From: Lepiota brunneoincarnata
Taxonomy: Eukaryota; Basidiomycota; Agaricomycetes; Agaricales; Agaricaceae
Reading direction: 5' to 3'
Assembly: GCA_023014365.1 (NCBI GenBank)
Contig: JAEBUN010000020.1
Span: 496,001 to 560,000, forward strand
DNA length: 64,000 bases
The translations under genes and the position numbers were made by a program. The first letter of the stretch is position 1, and each line of letters starts with the position of its first letter. The notes under the pieces are model-generated. The model was given only the letters and a program-made list of their open reading frames with translations, had not been told where the DNA came from and made no database searches. This document shows positions 11,178-21,198 of this stretch, piece by piece.

Positions 11178-13279
11178 TCAAATCTTCAACTCCCTAAACC
11201 CACGCACATCAACCCTCCCAGTCCCATTCTTCTGCCATTCTTCCTCCTTCCCACTGTCCACACCACCACCACCCACCCCAGCAACACGCACCCTCCCAGC
11301 AATACCGCTCCTCCTGTTATCATACGGCATCATTGTCTTCACCTTTGACAAACCCAACGTCTTTCTCTGTCTCCTCGTCAACGGCCTTCCACTAGTAACC
11401 ACGACCAGCGCAGCTTCTCGCTTCTGCTTCCGAGTTGTACCTGCCCCCCCAACGGGTGACTTGGGTAATAGTCGGGACCCGTTAGTTGGTCCGACTGTCG
11501 CTCTCGTAGACTGTGCTGGTCGTGGTGGAGGTGATGGGGAGGTAGAGGCAGAAATAGAAGTTGTCGGTGTCACTACTTTCCCTTTCGTCTTTGGGCCGGG
11601 AGAAAGCGAGGGTGAGGATGGTATAGAGGAACACGTCGAATCAGATGCATAGTTGTCATTATCATCATCGACACCCGCGCCTTCGAGAGATTGCTGAACT
11701 TCATGTTCTTCGAGTTCCTCGGTAGCTTCCCGTCGAGAGCGATGATGCGGGGTGCCGGTAGACCCCATATCGACGTCTTTGGCTTCACCACGTTCTTCTA
11801 GTCTCCGCCCCTTCATACGTCCATCGACAGGTTCCCGATCCGGCCCACACAGCCTCGAACGTACTCGTCCACTGCTTGAATGAGCATCCTCGAGCTCGCT
11901 TTCGTCAAACGTACGTTTCGGGCTTCGGTTTGTCCGTTGAGGACCGCTGCGTTCTAAACCCTCTTCGCTTAGGTGTGGTGCGGAAGTGTGCGTTGGTGGT
12001 TGTGGGCGTGAATGTGATGCGGAGGCGGAGGCGGAAGATGCAGAGGTTGATGTTGATGGAGGGGCGGAGGGGGATTTTGTAGGGGGTAATGTAGTGATGG
12101 AAGAAACGCTCGAGAGGGTGGAGAGGGAGGTGGTGGACAGTGTAGAGATGGTCGAGGCTTGGGATACGGGTGGAGTAGACGTTGCAACGGAGACCAAGGA
12201 GGGGGTAGCCGAAAGGGATCGAGAAGGCGGAAGGCGAAGTTTGAATCCGGACTTCTGTAGTGGTTTACTCTCGGATTCGGAGACATTGGCGGATGAGGGG
12301 TTGCTAGTTGAGCCTGAGCTTGAGTTTGATTTTGAGTTTCTCGGGCTCTGTCTCTGGCTCGGTTTCCAGCTGCTCCCCCGTTGCCTTGCCTCTGTCCAAT
12401 TGCTTGGATTTATCTCGGGCCTTCTCTCTCCTTTTCTCCTTCCTCTCGCGCTCGCGTTCCTTCTCTGCCTTCTTCCTCTCCTTTACGGGAGTGTATTCTT
12501 CGGTGGTGATTGGAGAGGGAAGGCCATCAGGTGGTCGCTCCTTGACCCTGGGGAGACCGGAAGTGAGGACCGCTGAGGTTGCGTATTGAAGAAAAGTGCT
12601 CCCAGTCGTGGTAGCTACAGACTCAACTACTGGGAAAGAAGAAAGAGAAAAGTAAAAAGACATACGCAACATAAACGGTCGAACGGTCGTTGTTTTCCTG
12701 ATCTGGATCGTTGAATTCCATATCTGGCAAGACTGTGGGGTCAAACGCCGCCCACTCAATCACATACACCAGGCCTGGCTGCACAACCTTGACATTCCTC
12801 CGCGCCATATGTGCAAAGCCAGACAGTTCCATGTGTCCCCCGTACGTTGCTATACAAGATGAAAAAAAAACATATCCAACCGTGACAGAAAGGACATGCA
12901 CTACAAGCACACGCACCGTTCTCTCTCATGCACCGAAGGTGCGTGTCAATCCCCCTCTCGTCCTCGACAAACGGTTCATAACGGGGCTTGTGTTTCTGTA
13001 TCCAATCGCAGATATCCTGGCGGAGCTGGACATGCTTCGAGTCTGTGCCGTAGAGCTGGTCGGAGAGGGCGCGGAAGAGACAGTTCCCGTCACCGATGGT
13101 GGGTGCGGCGTAGAGGCCAAGCTGACGGAGCTGGTTGTCGAGCTGTTGGGAGGTCTGCGCTGGGTCGGAGAGGGAGAGTAGCTAGGGTTGGCACGTGAGG
13201 GGCATTGTGGGAGGTGGGGGCAGTGTGGGGGGAAAGAGCTCACCCTGCCTTTCGACGATCGTGTGGTCCGGGATTTCAC
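11178..13279 (-). CDS. OTU-domain deubiquitinase (OTUD3-like)
   Basis: A predicted ubiquitin-specific cysteine protease. Exon 1 ends at 13244 after a basic KSRTTRSSKGR; its start is unresolved (a GTG at 13279 is the first plausible codon). Exon 2 (13154-12917) carries the catalytic block GDGNCLFRALSDQLYG with Asp and Cys. Exon 3 (12849-12666) carries the YGGHMELSGFAH motif. Exon 4 (from 12614) carries YHDWEHFSSIRNL with the catalytic His. Introns are 13155-13243, 12850-12916 and 12615-12665. After SGPH, near 12558-12562, one extra base shifts the frame into GLPRVKERPPDGLP and a Lys/Glu-rich stretch that stops at 12304. The family-like C-terminus (TRRQRKTLGLSK, stop at 11178) is in a third frame. 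So the catalytic core is intact, but the tail needs two frame changes, from indels or an unrecognised intron. Confidence 0.8.
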
Positions 13280-13485
13280 TGCACCAGTACCAGTATTCAG
13301 TACAAGTGCTATTGCAGAGAATGGAGACGCGTACGCTGCGGATTGTGTCTGCGCTTGGTATGACCCATTGGGGGGGTATAAGCAGAGAACACCGATCAGC
13401 ACAGATATACAGAGCCACACCTGATTAGATAATCACCGCAGCCATTACTCAACAACTTCAGCACACAACATACCCATCCACCACC

Positions 13486-14578
13486 ATGATCATCGACAAC
13501 AAGGTCCTCATGTTCCCCCCACCTCCTCCTTATTCTCAAACACAAGGCCCACCACCCTTCCCAGGCAACGCCCCTCCCCCCACATTCACTTCCTTGCCTC
13601 CCCACATCCTCCTCCAGATCGTCTACTCCACCTTTCCACAGAAACCCTCCGTGGACGAAGGGAAGACAGAACGCCAACGCAAGACACTCCTATGGCTGGT
13701 AGGCAGCCTGCGCCTCGTAAATCGCTCCTTCTACATCGGTACGTTCTCTGTACCATATCTCATATTCCACTACATACTCACATTCCACAGCATGCATGCA
13801 TGTCCTCCGATCGACCTACCTCCCTGCATACCAGTCCCTCATCCGCCCCCCATATACTTCTGATCCTTTCCCAACCACGACCGCATGTTCTCGCACTCCT
13901 ACATACACACCCACCCCCGCCGCAGATCAACCAACACCAATCCAGAGTCTCCAGCGCGAAACAGCCATCCTCGACCGCTTCATTGCACTCAAAGTCCGCG
14001 AAGACGTATTTGTAGACGACTCGGAGCTCCATCTCGAACGCGAGGACATGTTCAAAGATCTCTTTGACCTTGCACAGCCCAGGGCACGACTAGAAGACTT
14101 GGTGAGGTCATATGGCCTTCGCGAGGGTGTGATCAGTGTTCCAGGGGTAAAGGTGACAACAACCGGGAGAAGAGAGGGGACTGGGAGGAGCGCAAAGCCT
14201 TCTCCGACAGATTCTACCTCGAGTCTGAACATTACTCCCCCACTATCTCCCCTTGCCGGACCTGCGTCTCCGCAACCACGATCACCAGCATCCAGATTCT
14301 TCTCCGCATTTAGCAGACCTGCCAGATCAACGACTGTCTCGCCATACCTCATGCCACCTCAATCTAAACCACAACCGAAGATTACACCTATCCCATTTTC
14401 TACAATTTCAATCTCGCTGTCCCCGAGGACGATTGGCCTTGTTGCTGGCTCGGCTGCGAGGAAACGCACGCTGATACAAGTCCAGCGAAGTGGCAAGGAC
14501 GAAAAATTAGAGATAGGCGCTAAGCAAATTGTTAGAGAGTTGAAAGATATGCTATTGAGTGAAGCTCACGATACCTGA
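13486..14578 (+). CDS. conserved fungal protein, F-box-like N-terminus
   Basis: Two exons, 13486-13738 and 13791-14578, with a 52 bp intron (GTACGT...CACAG); the joined frame is 346 residues. The N-terminus is proline-rich, then SLPPHILLQIVYSTF resembles an F-box helix, followed by LRLVNRSFY, a segment often seen after F-boxes. The centre (LDRFIALKVREDVFVDDSELHLERE, LARLEDLVRSYGLREGV-like region) looks highly constrained. The C-terminal half is Ser/Pro-rich and ends in a short helical region. I take it as a possible substrate adaptor, but only the N-terminus supports that. It is divergently placed with the OTU gene; the starts are about 200 bp apart, so they may share a promoter region. Confidence 0.8.
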
Positions 14579-14593
14579 ACCCTACCCGTGTTC

Positions 14594-17305
14594 TAGTTCT
14601 TTGATACCTCGTATTTCTGTGATAAAGTAATTAGTCTTTATAGCATTATCTTATCTTGGAATATTCAAACACTCAAGCTGCCGTTTGTTCAAATTCCTCC
14701 GCATCTGATCATCAGTTTTAATTTTGGGTGGGATGCGAAACGGACAAAGGAGCACCCACGCAGTTATCTCACATAGTTCTCCAACACCTAGTGTGACATC
14801 CAATGACAGATTATGTTCGCTGCCATCTCTACCGTCTTCTACCCAAACGAGAAAGTGTTGTGGCCCCGATGATGACGGTGATATTCAATAAGTACGACGA
14901 GTGCAAGCAGCAGTGTATCTGCCCCCCTCCACCCTGCTCCTGCACTGGCTGCGTCTGCACCCCGCCATAACCCGGACTGGTTAGTGTTTTTTTTTGTCCC
15001 GAGCTTCGGACTCGGGGACTGGCCCCCAGCAATATGGTTGCCATTCCTTGGCCTTCGCCAACGCCATTCGATATTGGGCAACGGCATGTAAATGAGTTGC
15101 CGCGAGCCTGTAGCTCATAGGCCGCAAAACTTCTCACCGGCACTCCACCACCACAAAACACTCCTGCGCTCTGCCGACCAGTCACTCCAAAACTCCGCGG
15201 TCAACTCAGAAGGGTTCTACTATTAGGGCATAAGGTTACCACAGCCTTACATACGATGTAAGTTCATAGTCGAAAAAAAAAGAACTGGAGATACAAGATC
15301 TAACTGACTTTTCAGATCGTAAGTCACAATCAACTAGTTAGAACATGGAATCCAACAGACTCTATAGACTTGACACTGTATCCGAACCAAGCCCAACAGC
15401 AACAACCAGCAGATTTGTGTAAGTCATAGTCAACTAGAATCAGAACATGGAATCCAACAGATTCTGTAGACCTGACCGGACGCAGTCTGCGGGAGTCAAA
15501 ACGAGCCTGACAGTAACCACCAGGGTAGTAACGGCGCAGGGTCAACCTCCACTGAAGCTGGAGGTCATCATCCCCGCTATTGTTGTCCCATTAGCTCTCA
15601 TCGCCATCCTACATTGGAGCTGTGCTTCTGGTTGATAAAGCGACGACAACGTAAGAAGCGAGTGGTGCAGGCTGCAGTAGTCTCCCCTTACAGGCTGTCC
15701 ATCATTCGGAGAGGGCGTCTTTGGATGAAGCAACAAGGAATTAAGGGTTCTTTGTCCCGTGCAGAAACCGGCAGCCAGGCTGATCATACCGATGTTTGTG
15801 CAGCGGGACTGCACCGGCCAGCGAATAGTCAAATCCAGTCCCCCGTACCCTCTACAACTAGCATTAGTTCGAACAAGCGAGATGCCAGCGCGGAATCTGT
15901 TGCTAGCGTCATCCGAACTTCGGACCCGCCGGCATTCCAAATACCGCCACCTACAGACGACCGGGAAGTCGAGGGGCGGATTATGGTGGAATTGAACAAT
16001 AAATTCACGGTGATGCTCGAGAGACTTGAAGGGATATTGAGGGAGTGGAGTTGGTGGAGGCTGTCGATGGAGGCTGGTTCAGTATCGAATACACGGACTA
16101 GGTCAGATGGACCACCCTGATTATATTTCTCAAGATGGTCACGGTTCCGAGGTGCTGACGAACCCCTCGTAAATTGGACAGTTCTTGGGTTATCGTGTTA
16201 TAGCGCTGGAGCGAGTGGATAGGGGAAGTGCAGCTAACTTATGATAGCTCATGGCCCTTTGGTTAGGCAAAGCTGACTCTCGCATGGGTATGGCTTGTGT
16301 GGGGGTTGGCGATTGCCTGGAGGTGCCGGCCCTTGGGGGCCAAGACCCTGAGAAGTGTGTTGAAAACCCTGATCGGTAGCCTGGTTTAAATATCAACCGT
16401 ATACCCCCAGCTGGACTTTCACTCTTACACTGACGTCCATGATTCTCGCACTTGTTTGGAATTGGGAAATCGCCTCCATCAACGAACAGTCATGACCCCA
16501 ATCTGAAGATTGTGCACATGCTGTTTATTCCGATTTCGGTCCCGTCGTCCCGTTATCCGCCCAGGCACACTGAATTATGTTACGTTACTGTTTCCAGCGA
16601 AGTCCAGTGGTCAGCACTACACTCGCCACTAGTAGCAAGTCGAAGGACGTGTCACTGGCCAATGCCCACGAAAGCTGAATCCGATGTCCAGTATACGTTG
16701 ACCTTGGACCTCCGCAGGAAAATAGCACATATTAACTGTCTCCGGTGGAGGAGTCGACGATGGAACAAGAGGCAAGTGATACAGGCAACAGTGGTATCCC
16801 CATATATACCGTCGATCAAGCGGAGCGTTCCTAGGAGGAAGGAAGAGAGAGCCCCGAGAAGCATATCATCCGCGGTACCGCAACCCCGCACTATTCAAGT
16901 CGATACTGGTGCAGCCACACAGCAACAGCAGCCAGCACGTACACCGGAGCAGGAACGAGGTACAAGCTCAAGGCCTTTAGCAGCCGCTGCAGCCCTGACT
17001 TTAAGGCCGATGCGCACCCTGCCCCCTTCACAATTAACCTCCACAAACTATTCTTCTACCACAACAGAGCCAGGTTCGGGTACTCAGCGATCTCAAACTC
17101 AGACGAGTTTGATATCTCAGATATTCCATCGAGATGAGGACCGGAAAGGGGGGGCAAGAACAACAACCAGGGGCTGAAAAGGAGGTTATGGTAGAAATCA
17201 ACAACAAACTTACGATGATGAAAGAGAAGCTCGAAAGACTTGAGGCGGTACTTGGGATGGGAATCACTGGAGGTCGTCAGCGGAGCTTGAATCGCCGGTG
17301 GATCT
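14594..17305. repeat. first copy of a ~2.7 kb tandem duplication
   Basis: The sequence from CTAGTTCTTTGATACCTCG at about 14594, which is the immediate 3' flank of the F-box-like gene, recurs at about 17306 and stays alignable through the subfamily A gene and its 3' spacer. The first copy holds a broken A gene and a truncated B gene. The second copy (from 17306) holds an intact A gene, and its similarity to the family spacer ends at about 19011, where another insertion begins. Confidence 0.75.
15034..16171 (+). pseudogene. TM/PPxY family member, subfamily A, broken copy
   Basis: A near-duplicate of the intact gene at 17700-18830. Exons corresponding to that model can be followed: ATG 15034, donor after 15257, a repeated ectodomain exon near 15359-15418, then the TM exon. 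Three kinds of lesion are visible. Indels around 15105-15115 and 15230 leave a stop between them. Two extra bases near 15610 break the TM helix after VPLALIAIL. One extra C near 16112 turns GPPDY into GPP followed by a stop. The SPY motif (AVVSPYRLS) and coiled coil (MLERLEGILRE) survive. Non-functional unless the indels are sequencing errors. Confidence 0.75.
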
Positions 17306-17306
17306 A
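16735..17306 (+). pseudogene. TM/PPxY family member, subfamily B, truncated relic
   Basis: The sequence picks up in the basic juxtamembrane region (RWRSRRWNKRQVIQATVVSPY) with no TM helix before it. It continues with the B-type tail through SLISQIFHRDEDRK, then goes out of frame (stop at 17177) before the coiled coil. Another frame holds LTMMKEKLERLEAVLG and then loses the PPDY end. It therefore lacks both the membrane anchor and the PPxY motif. The upstream spacer (16170-16735) is the same as at 37.06-37.57 kb. Confidence 0.75.
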
Positions 17307-17699
17307 GTTCTTCGATACCTCGTATTTCTGTGATAATGTAATGAGTATTTATCTCATCTTGGAATATTCAAACACTCAAGCTGCCGTTTGTTCCAATTCC
17401 TCCGTACCTGATCATCAGTTTTGATTTTGGGCGGGATGCGAAAACGGACAAAGGAGCACTCACGCAATTATCTCACATAGTTCTACAACACCTAGTGTGA
17501 CAACCAATGACAGATTATGTTCGCTGCCATCTCTACCGTCCACTACCCGAACGAGAAAGTGTTATGCCCTCGATGATGATGATATTCAGTAAGTACGACG
17601 AGTGCAAGCAGCAGTGTATCTACTCCCCTCCACCCTGCTCCTGCACTGGCTGCGTTTGCACTCCGCCATAACCCGGACTCGAGGACGGCCCCCAGCAAT

Positions 17700-18830
17700 A
17701 TGGTTGCCATTCCTTGGCCTTCGCCAACGCCATTCGATATTGGGCAACGGCATGAGAATGAGTTGCCGCGAGCTGTGCTCATAGGCCGCAAAACTTCTCA
17801 CCGGCACTCCACCACCACAAAACATTCCGGCGCTCTGCCGACCAGTCACTCCAAAACTCGGTGGTTAACTCAGAAGGGCTCTACTATTAGGCATAAGGTT
17901 ACCACAGCCTTACATACGATGTAAGTTCATAGTCCAAAGAAAAGAACTAGAGATACAGGATCTAACTGACTTTTCAGATCGTAAGTCGCAATCAATTGAT
18001 AGAGCATGGATTCCAACAGACTCTGTAGACTTGACACTATATCAGAACCAAGCCTGACAACAACGATCAGCAGATCTGTGTGAGTCACAATCAATTAGAA
18101 TCAGAACATGGAACTAAACAGACTCTGTAGATCTGACCCCCCACCGTCTGTGGGAGTCAGAACGAGCCCAACAGCAGCAGTCTATGTGATAATAGCGCCG
18201 GATGAACCCCCACTGGATCTGAAAATCATCATCCCCACCATTCTCGTCCCATTAGCTCTCATCGCCATCCTTACTGGAGCATGCTTCTGGTTGATAAATC
18301 GACGACAACGTAAGAAGCAAGTGGTGCAGGCTGCAGTAGTCTCCCCTTACAGGCCGTCCATCATTCGGAGAGGGCGTCTTTGGATGAAGCAACAAGGAAT
18401 TAGGGGTTCTCTGTCCAGTGCGGAAACCGGCGGACAGGCTGGTCGTACCGATGCTCATGCAGCGGGACTGCACCGGCCAACGAATAGTCAAATCCAGTCC
18501 CCCATACCCTCTACAACTGCCATTAATTCGAACAAACGAGGTGCCAGCTCAGAGTCTGTTGCCAGCACCATCCCAACTTCAGGCCCGCCAGCACCCCAAA
18601 TACCGCCACCTACAGACTACCAGGAAGTCGAGGGACGGATTATTGCAGAATTGAACAATAAATTCATGGTGATGCTCGAGAGACTTGAAGCGATATTGAG
18701 GGAGAGGAGTTGGCGGAGGGTGTCGATGGAGACTGGTTTAGTGTCGAATACACGGACTGGGTCAGATGGACCACCTGATTATGTTTCTCAAGACGGTCAC
18801 GGTTCCGAGGTGCTGACAAACCCTTCATAA
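17700..18830 (+). CDS. TM/PPxY family member, subfamily A, intact
   Basis: Model: exon 1 17700-17920, an optional 3 nt exon 17978-17980 (ATC between TTTTCAG and GTAAGT), exon 18020-18079 (60 nt), and exon 18122-18830. All junctions are phase 2 and the sum is a multiple of three with or without the microexon (about 330 residues). The ectodomain is only modestly Ser/Thr-rich, with two related ~20-residue exon products starting LCRLD and LCRSD. One TM helix (IIIPTILVPLALIAILTGAC) precedes RRQRKK. The cytoplasmic tail has AVVSPYRPS, a Ser/Pro-rich middle, a coiled coil (MVMLERLEAILRER) and GPPDYVSQDG near the C-terminus. No signal peptide. Probably a plasma-membrane protein whose PPDY can bind WW domains; the ligand and partner are unknown. 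Confidence 0.7.
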
Positions 18831-19011
18831 ATTGGTTATTGCGTTATAGCGTGGATAGGGGGAGTGCAGCTAGCTTATGATAGCTCACGGTCCTTTGTTT
18901 AGACAAAGTAGACTCTCGCATGGGTAGGGCTTGTGTGGGGCTTGGGAATTGTCTGGAGGTGCTGGAGGCCAAGACCCTGAGAAGTGCATTGAAAGCCCTG
19001 ATTGGTAGCCT

Positions 19012-19243
19012 ATGGAACAGGACACCTAGACACCACTACTTTTGTACAGTAGCCACCATGCCCAAGAAAAAGAAATTAAATTAAACTGAAATTAAAATTA
19101 AAAGTAAAATACATCTCATTGGATTTGGCACAAAATATTCAGTGCCTAGTCACTGAAAGTCTCCAGAGTGCATTGTAGTGTTACTAGTGTACCATTCTGA
19201 GCCCAATGGGCCAAAAGAAAAACTGGCAACTGCATTCAGGCAC
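19012..19243. other. left part of an older unclassified insertion
   Basis: Similarity to the family spacer (CTGATTGGTAGCCTA) stops at about 19011. The following ~230 bp are A-rich in part (19065-19110), have no ORF and occur nowhere else in the window. The young gypsy element then interrupts this sequence at 19243. The matching right part would be 27485 to about 28060. I cannot classify it. Confidence 0.4.
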
Positions 19244-19941
19244 TGTTATGATCCGTGCTCCTTCTGTATCCGAGGATAACTGGAGACGGCCTTCAATCAC
19301 TCTACAAGGTGTCCGAGACGGTTGGCCTTATAGAGCTTAGTGGATCGCGCTCAATGAGATAACGAGGGAAGACGCCAAGTTAAGGCAGAGAGGTAAACGA
19401 CCGCTGTTAACAAGATTAAAGCTTGAGGCTTTAATCTCTACTTGTACAGGCCTTATATACCTATGAGATGCTATATACTCGTTATAGGTTACTCGGCTGT
19501 TCTACTGGTCGTGCGCAGTCCTGACCATGATGCACATCCTGGCTGATGGCATCCTAGCGTTATTTATATTACAATGAGTCAGTACTCTCGCTACTGCTGT
19601 GCGATGTTCCATCGCTTTCCTCTGACTCATAATCTCCTTCTCCCGATTGTATCTCCATGGAGTCTTCTCCATTCTCGCTCTCCATTCTCTCGGTGCTTCC
19701 ATCCGTATCGGAGGTTGGATCGGTTGATCCATGGTTATCTTCCTCGTCCTCGGGGTATTCCAATATATCCTCCAAGGTTATCTCCATTCCTGCTTCTCTC
19801 GCCAGGTCCTGCATGGCGGTGTAGTATTCCCCTTCCTCGTTTTCGTATTCTTGTGCCCGTAGTTGGTCTGTAGTCTCCTGTACCCATCTTGTAAAGTCGA
19901 ACAGTAATTCTTGTTCCTCCCGGTCTGGACTGTTCATAACA
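19244..19941 (-). repeat. 3' LTR of the young gypsy element
   Basis: A 698 bp copy beginning TGTTATGATCC and ending GTTCATAACA on the plus strand. A frame from the upstream 3' ORF continues into it and stops at 19569, coding an acidic, Glu/Ser-rich tail. Confidence 0.93.
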
Positions 19942-21140
19942 TTATCCCCTTCGTAAGGTCTGATGTCCTCATCAGACATATCCTCAGTATAGTCCGACAG
20001 GCTCTCCTGTAATGTTTGATTTGGCGATGGGGTCCCAGTCGAAGTATGGGTCGGGTTCTGGGGAGTCGCTTCGGTAACTTGGTGGTCTGGGGATGGCGGG
20101 TCTTGGGTGAGGTCGATGACGATGGGTTCTCTGGAGTGAATGGTGGCGGGTGTGCCGAAGGATCGATTCAGGAAGTCGGTGGCTTCCACTAGCAGATGTG
20201 GTGGTGGCGTTGGTGGTCGGAATGACGGCGGGGGCATTTTGAATTCGGGTGCGGAGGGGTCTGGCTGAAGCGGGGCGCTGCTCGGTGCTTGCAACAATGT
20301 GTCGAATATTGTTGTTTGTGGTTTCGCGTGTGAGGGATCGAGCTCTGCTTGGTATTCCTCGTGGGCGGCGATACAGGCCAGGTACCATACTTGCGGGTTG
20401 ATGCTGGTAAGGGTTTCTCTCGCAGTGCTTCTCGTAATGGCCTGGGGCAATCTTTCGACAATATCGACATTGGTAGCGCAGGCATCCTGCTTTGATATGG
20501 CCGAATCGACGGCAGCAATTGCAGCGAGTTCGGGTGGTGGATAAGTGAGTGGTGGTAGTCCCGACGGGGGCGTCATTAGAAGCAGATATAGCTTGTACAA
20601 CACTTGATGGTTGGTTACTCGTATCCACCATGGGAGGGTTGGAAGGTTGGGTGGTGGTCCCGATAGGTAGGATAGGGCGGTCCTGACTTCCGCTTCCATT
20701 GCTCGGGCTTGGGATCGGACTCTCGAACGGGAATTCGGTGAGAGCGGTTGATAGCATGGCAGAAATGGTGTTGCGGTCCTGTTCCTCTGTTGCGCTAGAA
20801 AGAATAGTGGCGCATAGTTTTTCGAATTCTGTTGCTCGGTCGTGGACGAGGCGCTTGTGATACAGAAGAGCAGTAAATGTCTTCCAGCAGGTGTCGACCA
20901 GGGGTACCATCGCTGGACTGCGTTTAAGACGGGTTCCGGTAATATGAAAGGGAACTTCGTGTAAAAGGATGGATCGTATCTCGGGTTGGTTGGAGGGAAG
21001 GAAGGTATGCCGGATGATATAAGGACTGTTGGTCCTGTCTGGTTGGTCGTCAACGGTATTGGTGGCAGGGTTAGGTTGGCTATTTCCTTCGACGCGGTTC
21101 GCCAGGGATATGATTCTTTCCCGGATGAGAAGGCGTCCAT
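19569..21140 (-). CDS. second overlapping 3' ORF running into the LTR
   Basis: A 523-codon open frame in a different frame over the same DNA as the zinc-knuckle ORF. Its 5' third looks like a shadow. From about 20550 downward it has protein-like sequence (LTSINPQVWYLACIAAHEEY; LLVEATDFLNRSFGTP; IVIDLTQDPPSPD). After the other ORF stops at 19984 it continues alone through the polypurine tract into the 3' LTR as a strongly acidic Glu/Asp/Ser tail. It may be joined to the zinc-knuckle frame by frameshift or splicing. Function unknown. Confidence 0.45.
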   Translation of the reverse strand: MDAFSSGKESYPWRTASKEIANLTLPPIPLTTNQTGPTVLISSGIPSFPPTNPRYDPSFYTKFPFILPEPVLNAVQRWYPWSTPAGRHLLLFCITSASSTTEQQNSKNYAPLFFLAQQRNRTATPFLPCYQPLSPNSRSRVRSQARAMEAEVRTALSYLSGPPPNLPTLPWWIRVTNHQVLYKLYLLLMTPPSGLPPLTYPPPELAAIAAVDSAISKQDACATNVDIVERLPQAITRSTARETLTSINPQVWYLACIAAHEEYQAELDPSHAKPQTTIFDTLLQAPSSAPLQPDPSAPEFKMPPPSFRPPTPPPHLLVEATDFLNRSFGTPATIHSREPIVIDLTQDPPSPDHQVTEATPQNPTHTSTGTPSPNQTLQESLSDYTEDMSDEDIRPYEGDNVMNSPDREEQELLFDFTRWVQETTDQLRAQEYENEEGEYYTAMQDLAREAGMEITLEDILEYPEDEEDNHGSTDPTSDTDGSTERMESENGEDSMEIQSGEGDYESEESDGTSHSSSESTDSL

Positions 21141-21198
21141 CGTTGTCTGGCTCTGGGAGGTCTGGAGTGGTTGCTCGAGTGTTGGGTGGTTGGGTCAT
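19984..21198 (-). CDS. additional 3' ORF with two zinc knuckles
   Basis: A 404-codon frame after pol (ATG 21198, overlapping the pol end by 119 bp). The N-terminal half is helical in look (LIRERIISLANRVEG; LVDTCWKTFTALLYHKRL; EFEKLCATILS). The middle has a CX2CX4HX4C knuckle (CNCCRRFGHIKAGC) and a second CX2CX6HX4C site (CRYCRKIAPGHYEKHC), then a basic Arg/Pro-rich region. It looks like a nucleic-acid-binding, second Gag-like protein. Such an ORF downstream of integrase is not part of the basic gypsy layout. Most of it is overlapped by another long open frame. Confidence 0.65.
   Translation of the reverse strand: MTQPPNTRATTPDLPEPDNDGRLLIRERIISLANRVEGNSQPNPATNTVDDQPDRTNSPYIIRHTFLPSNQPEIRSILLHEVPFHITGTRLKRSPAMVPLVDTCWKTFTALLYHKRLVHDRATEFEKLCATILSSATEEQDRNTISAMLSTALTEFPFESPIPSPSNGSGSQDRPILPIGTTTQPSNPPMVDTSNQPSSVVQAISASNDAPVGTTTTHLSTTRTRCNCCRRFGHIKAGCLRYQCRYCRKIAPGHYEKHCERNPYQHQPASMVPGLYRRPRGIPSRARSLTRETTNNNIRHIVASTEQRPASARPLRTRIQNAPAVIPTTNATTTSASGSHRLPESILRHTRHHSLQRTHRHRPHPRPAIPRPPSYRSDSPEPDPYFDWDPIAKSNITGEPVGLY

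Noticed and set aside
13182..13428. Several 75-100 codon ORFs on both strands over the 5' part of the OTU gene
   Set aside because: They overlap the spliced OTU exons and lack any domain; the spliced frame with GDGNCLFRAL is clearly the real one.
19569..19873. A plus-strand 99-codon ORF present in both LTRs
   Set aside because: It is antisense to the element's own acidic ORF, repeats because the LTR repeats, and has no recognisable features.
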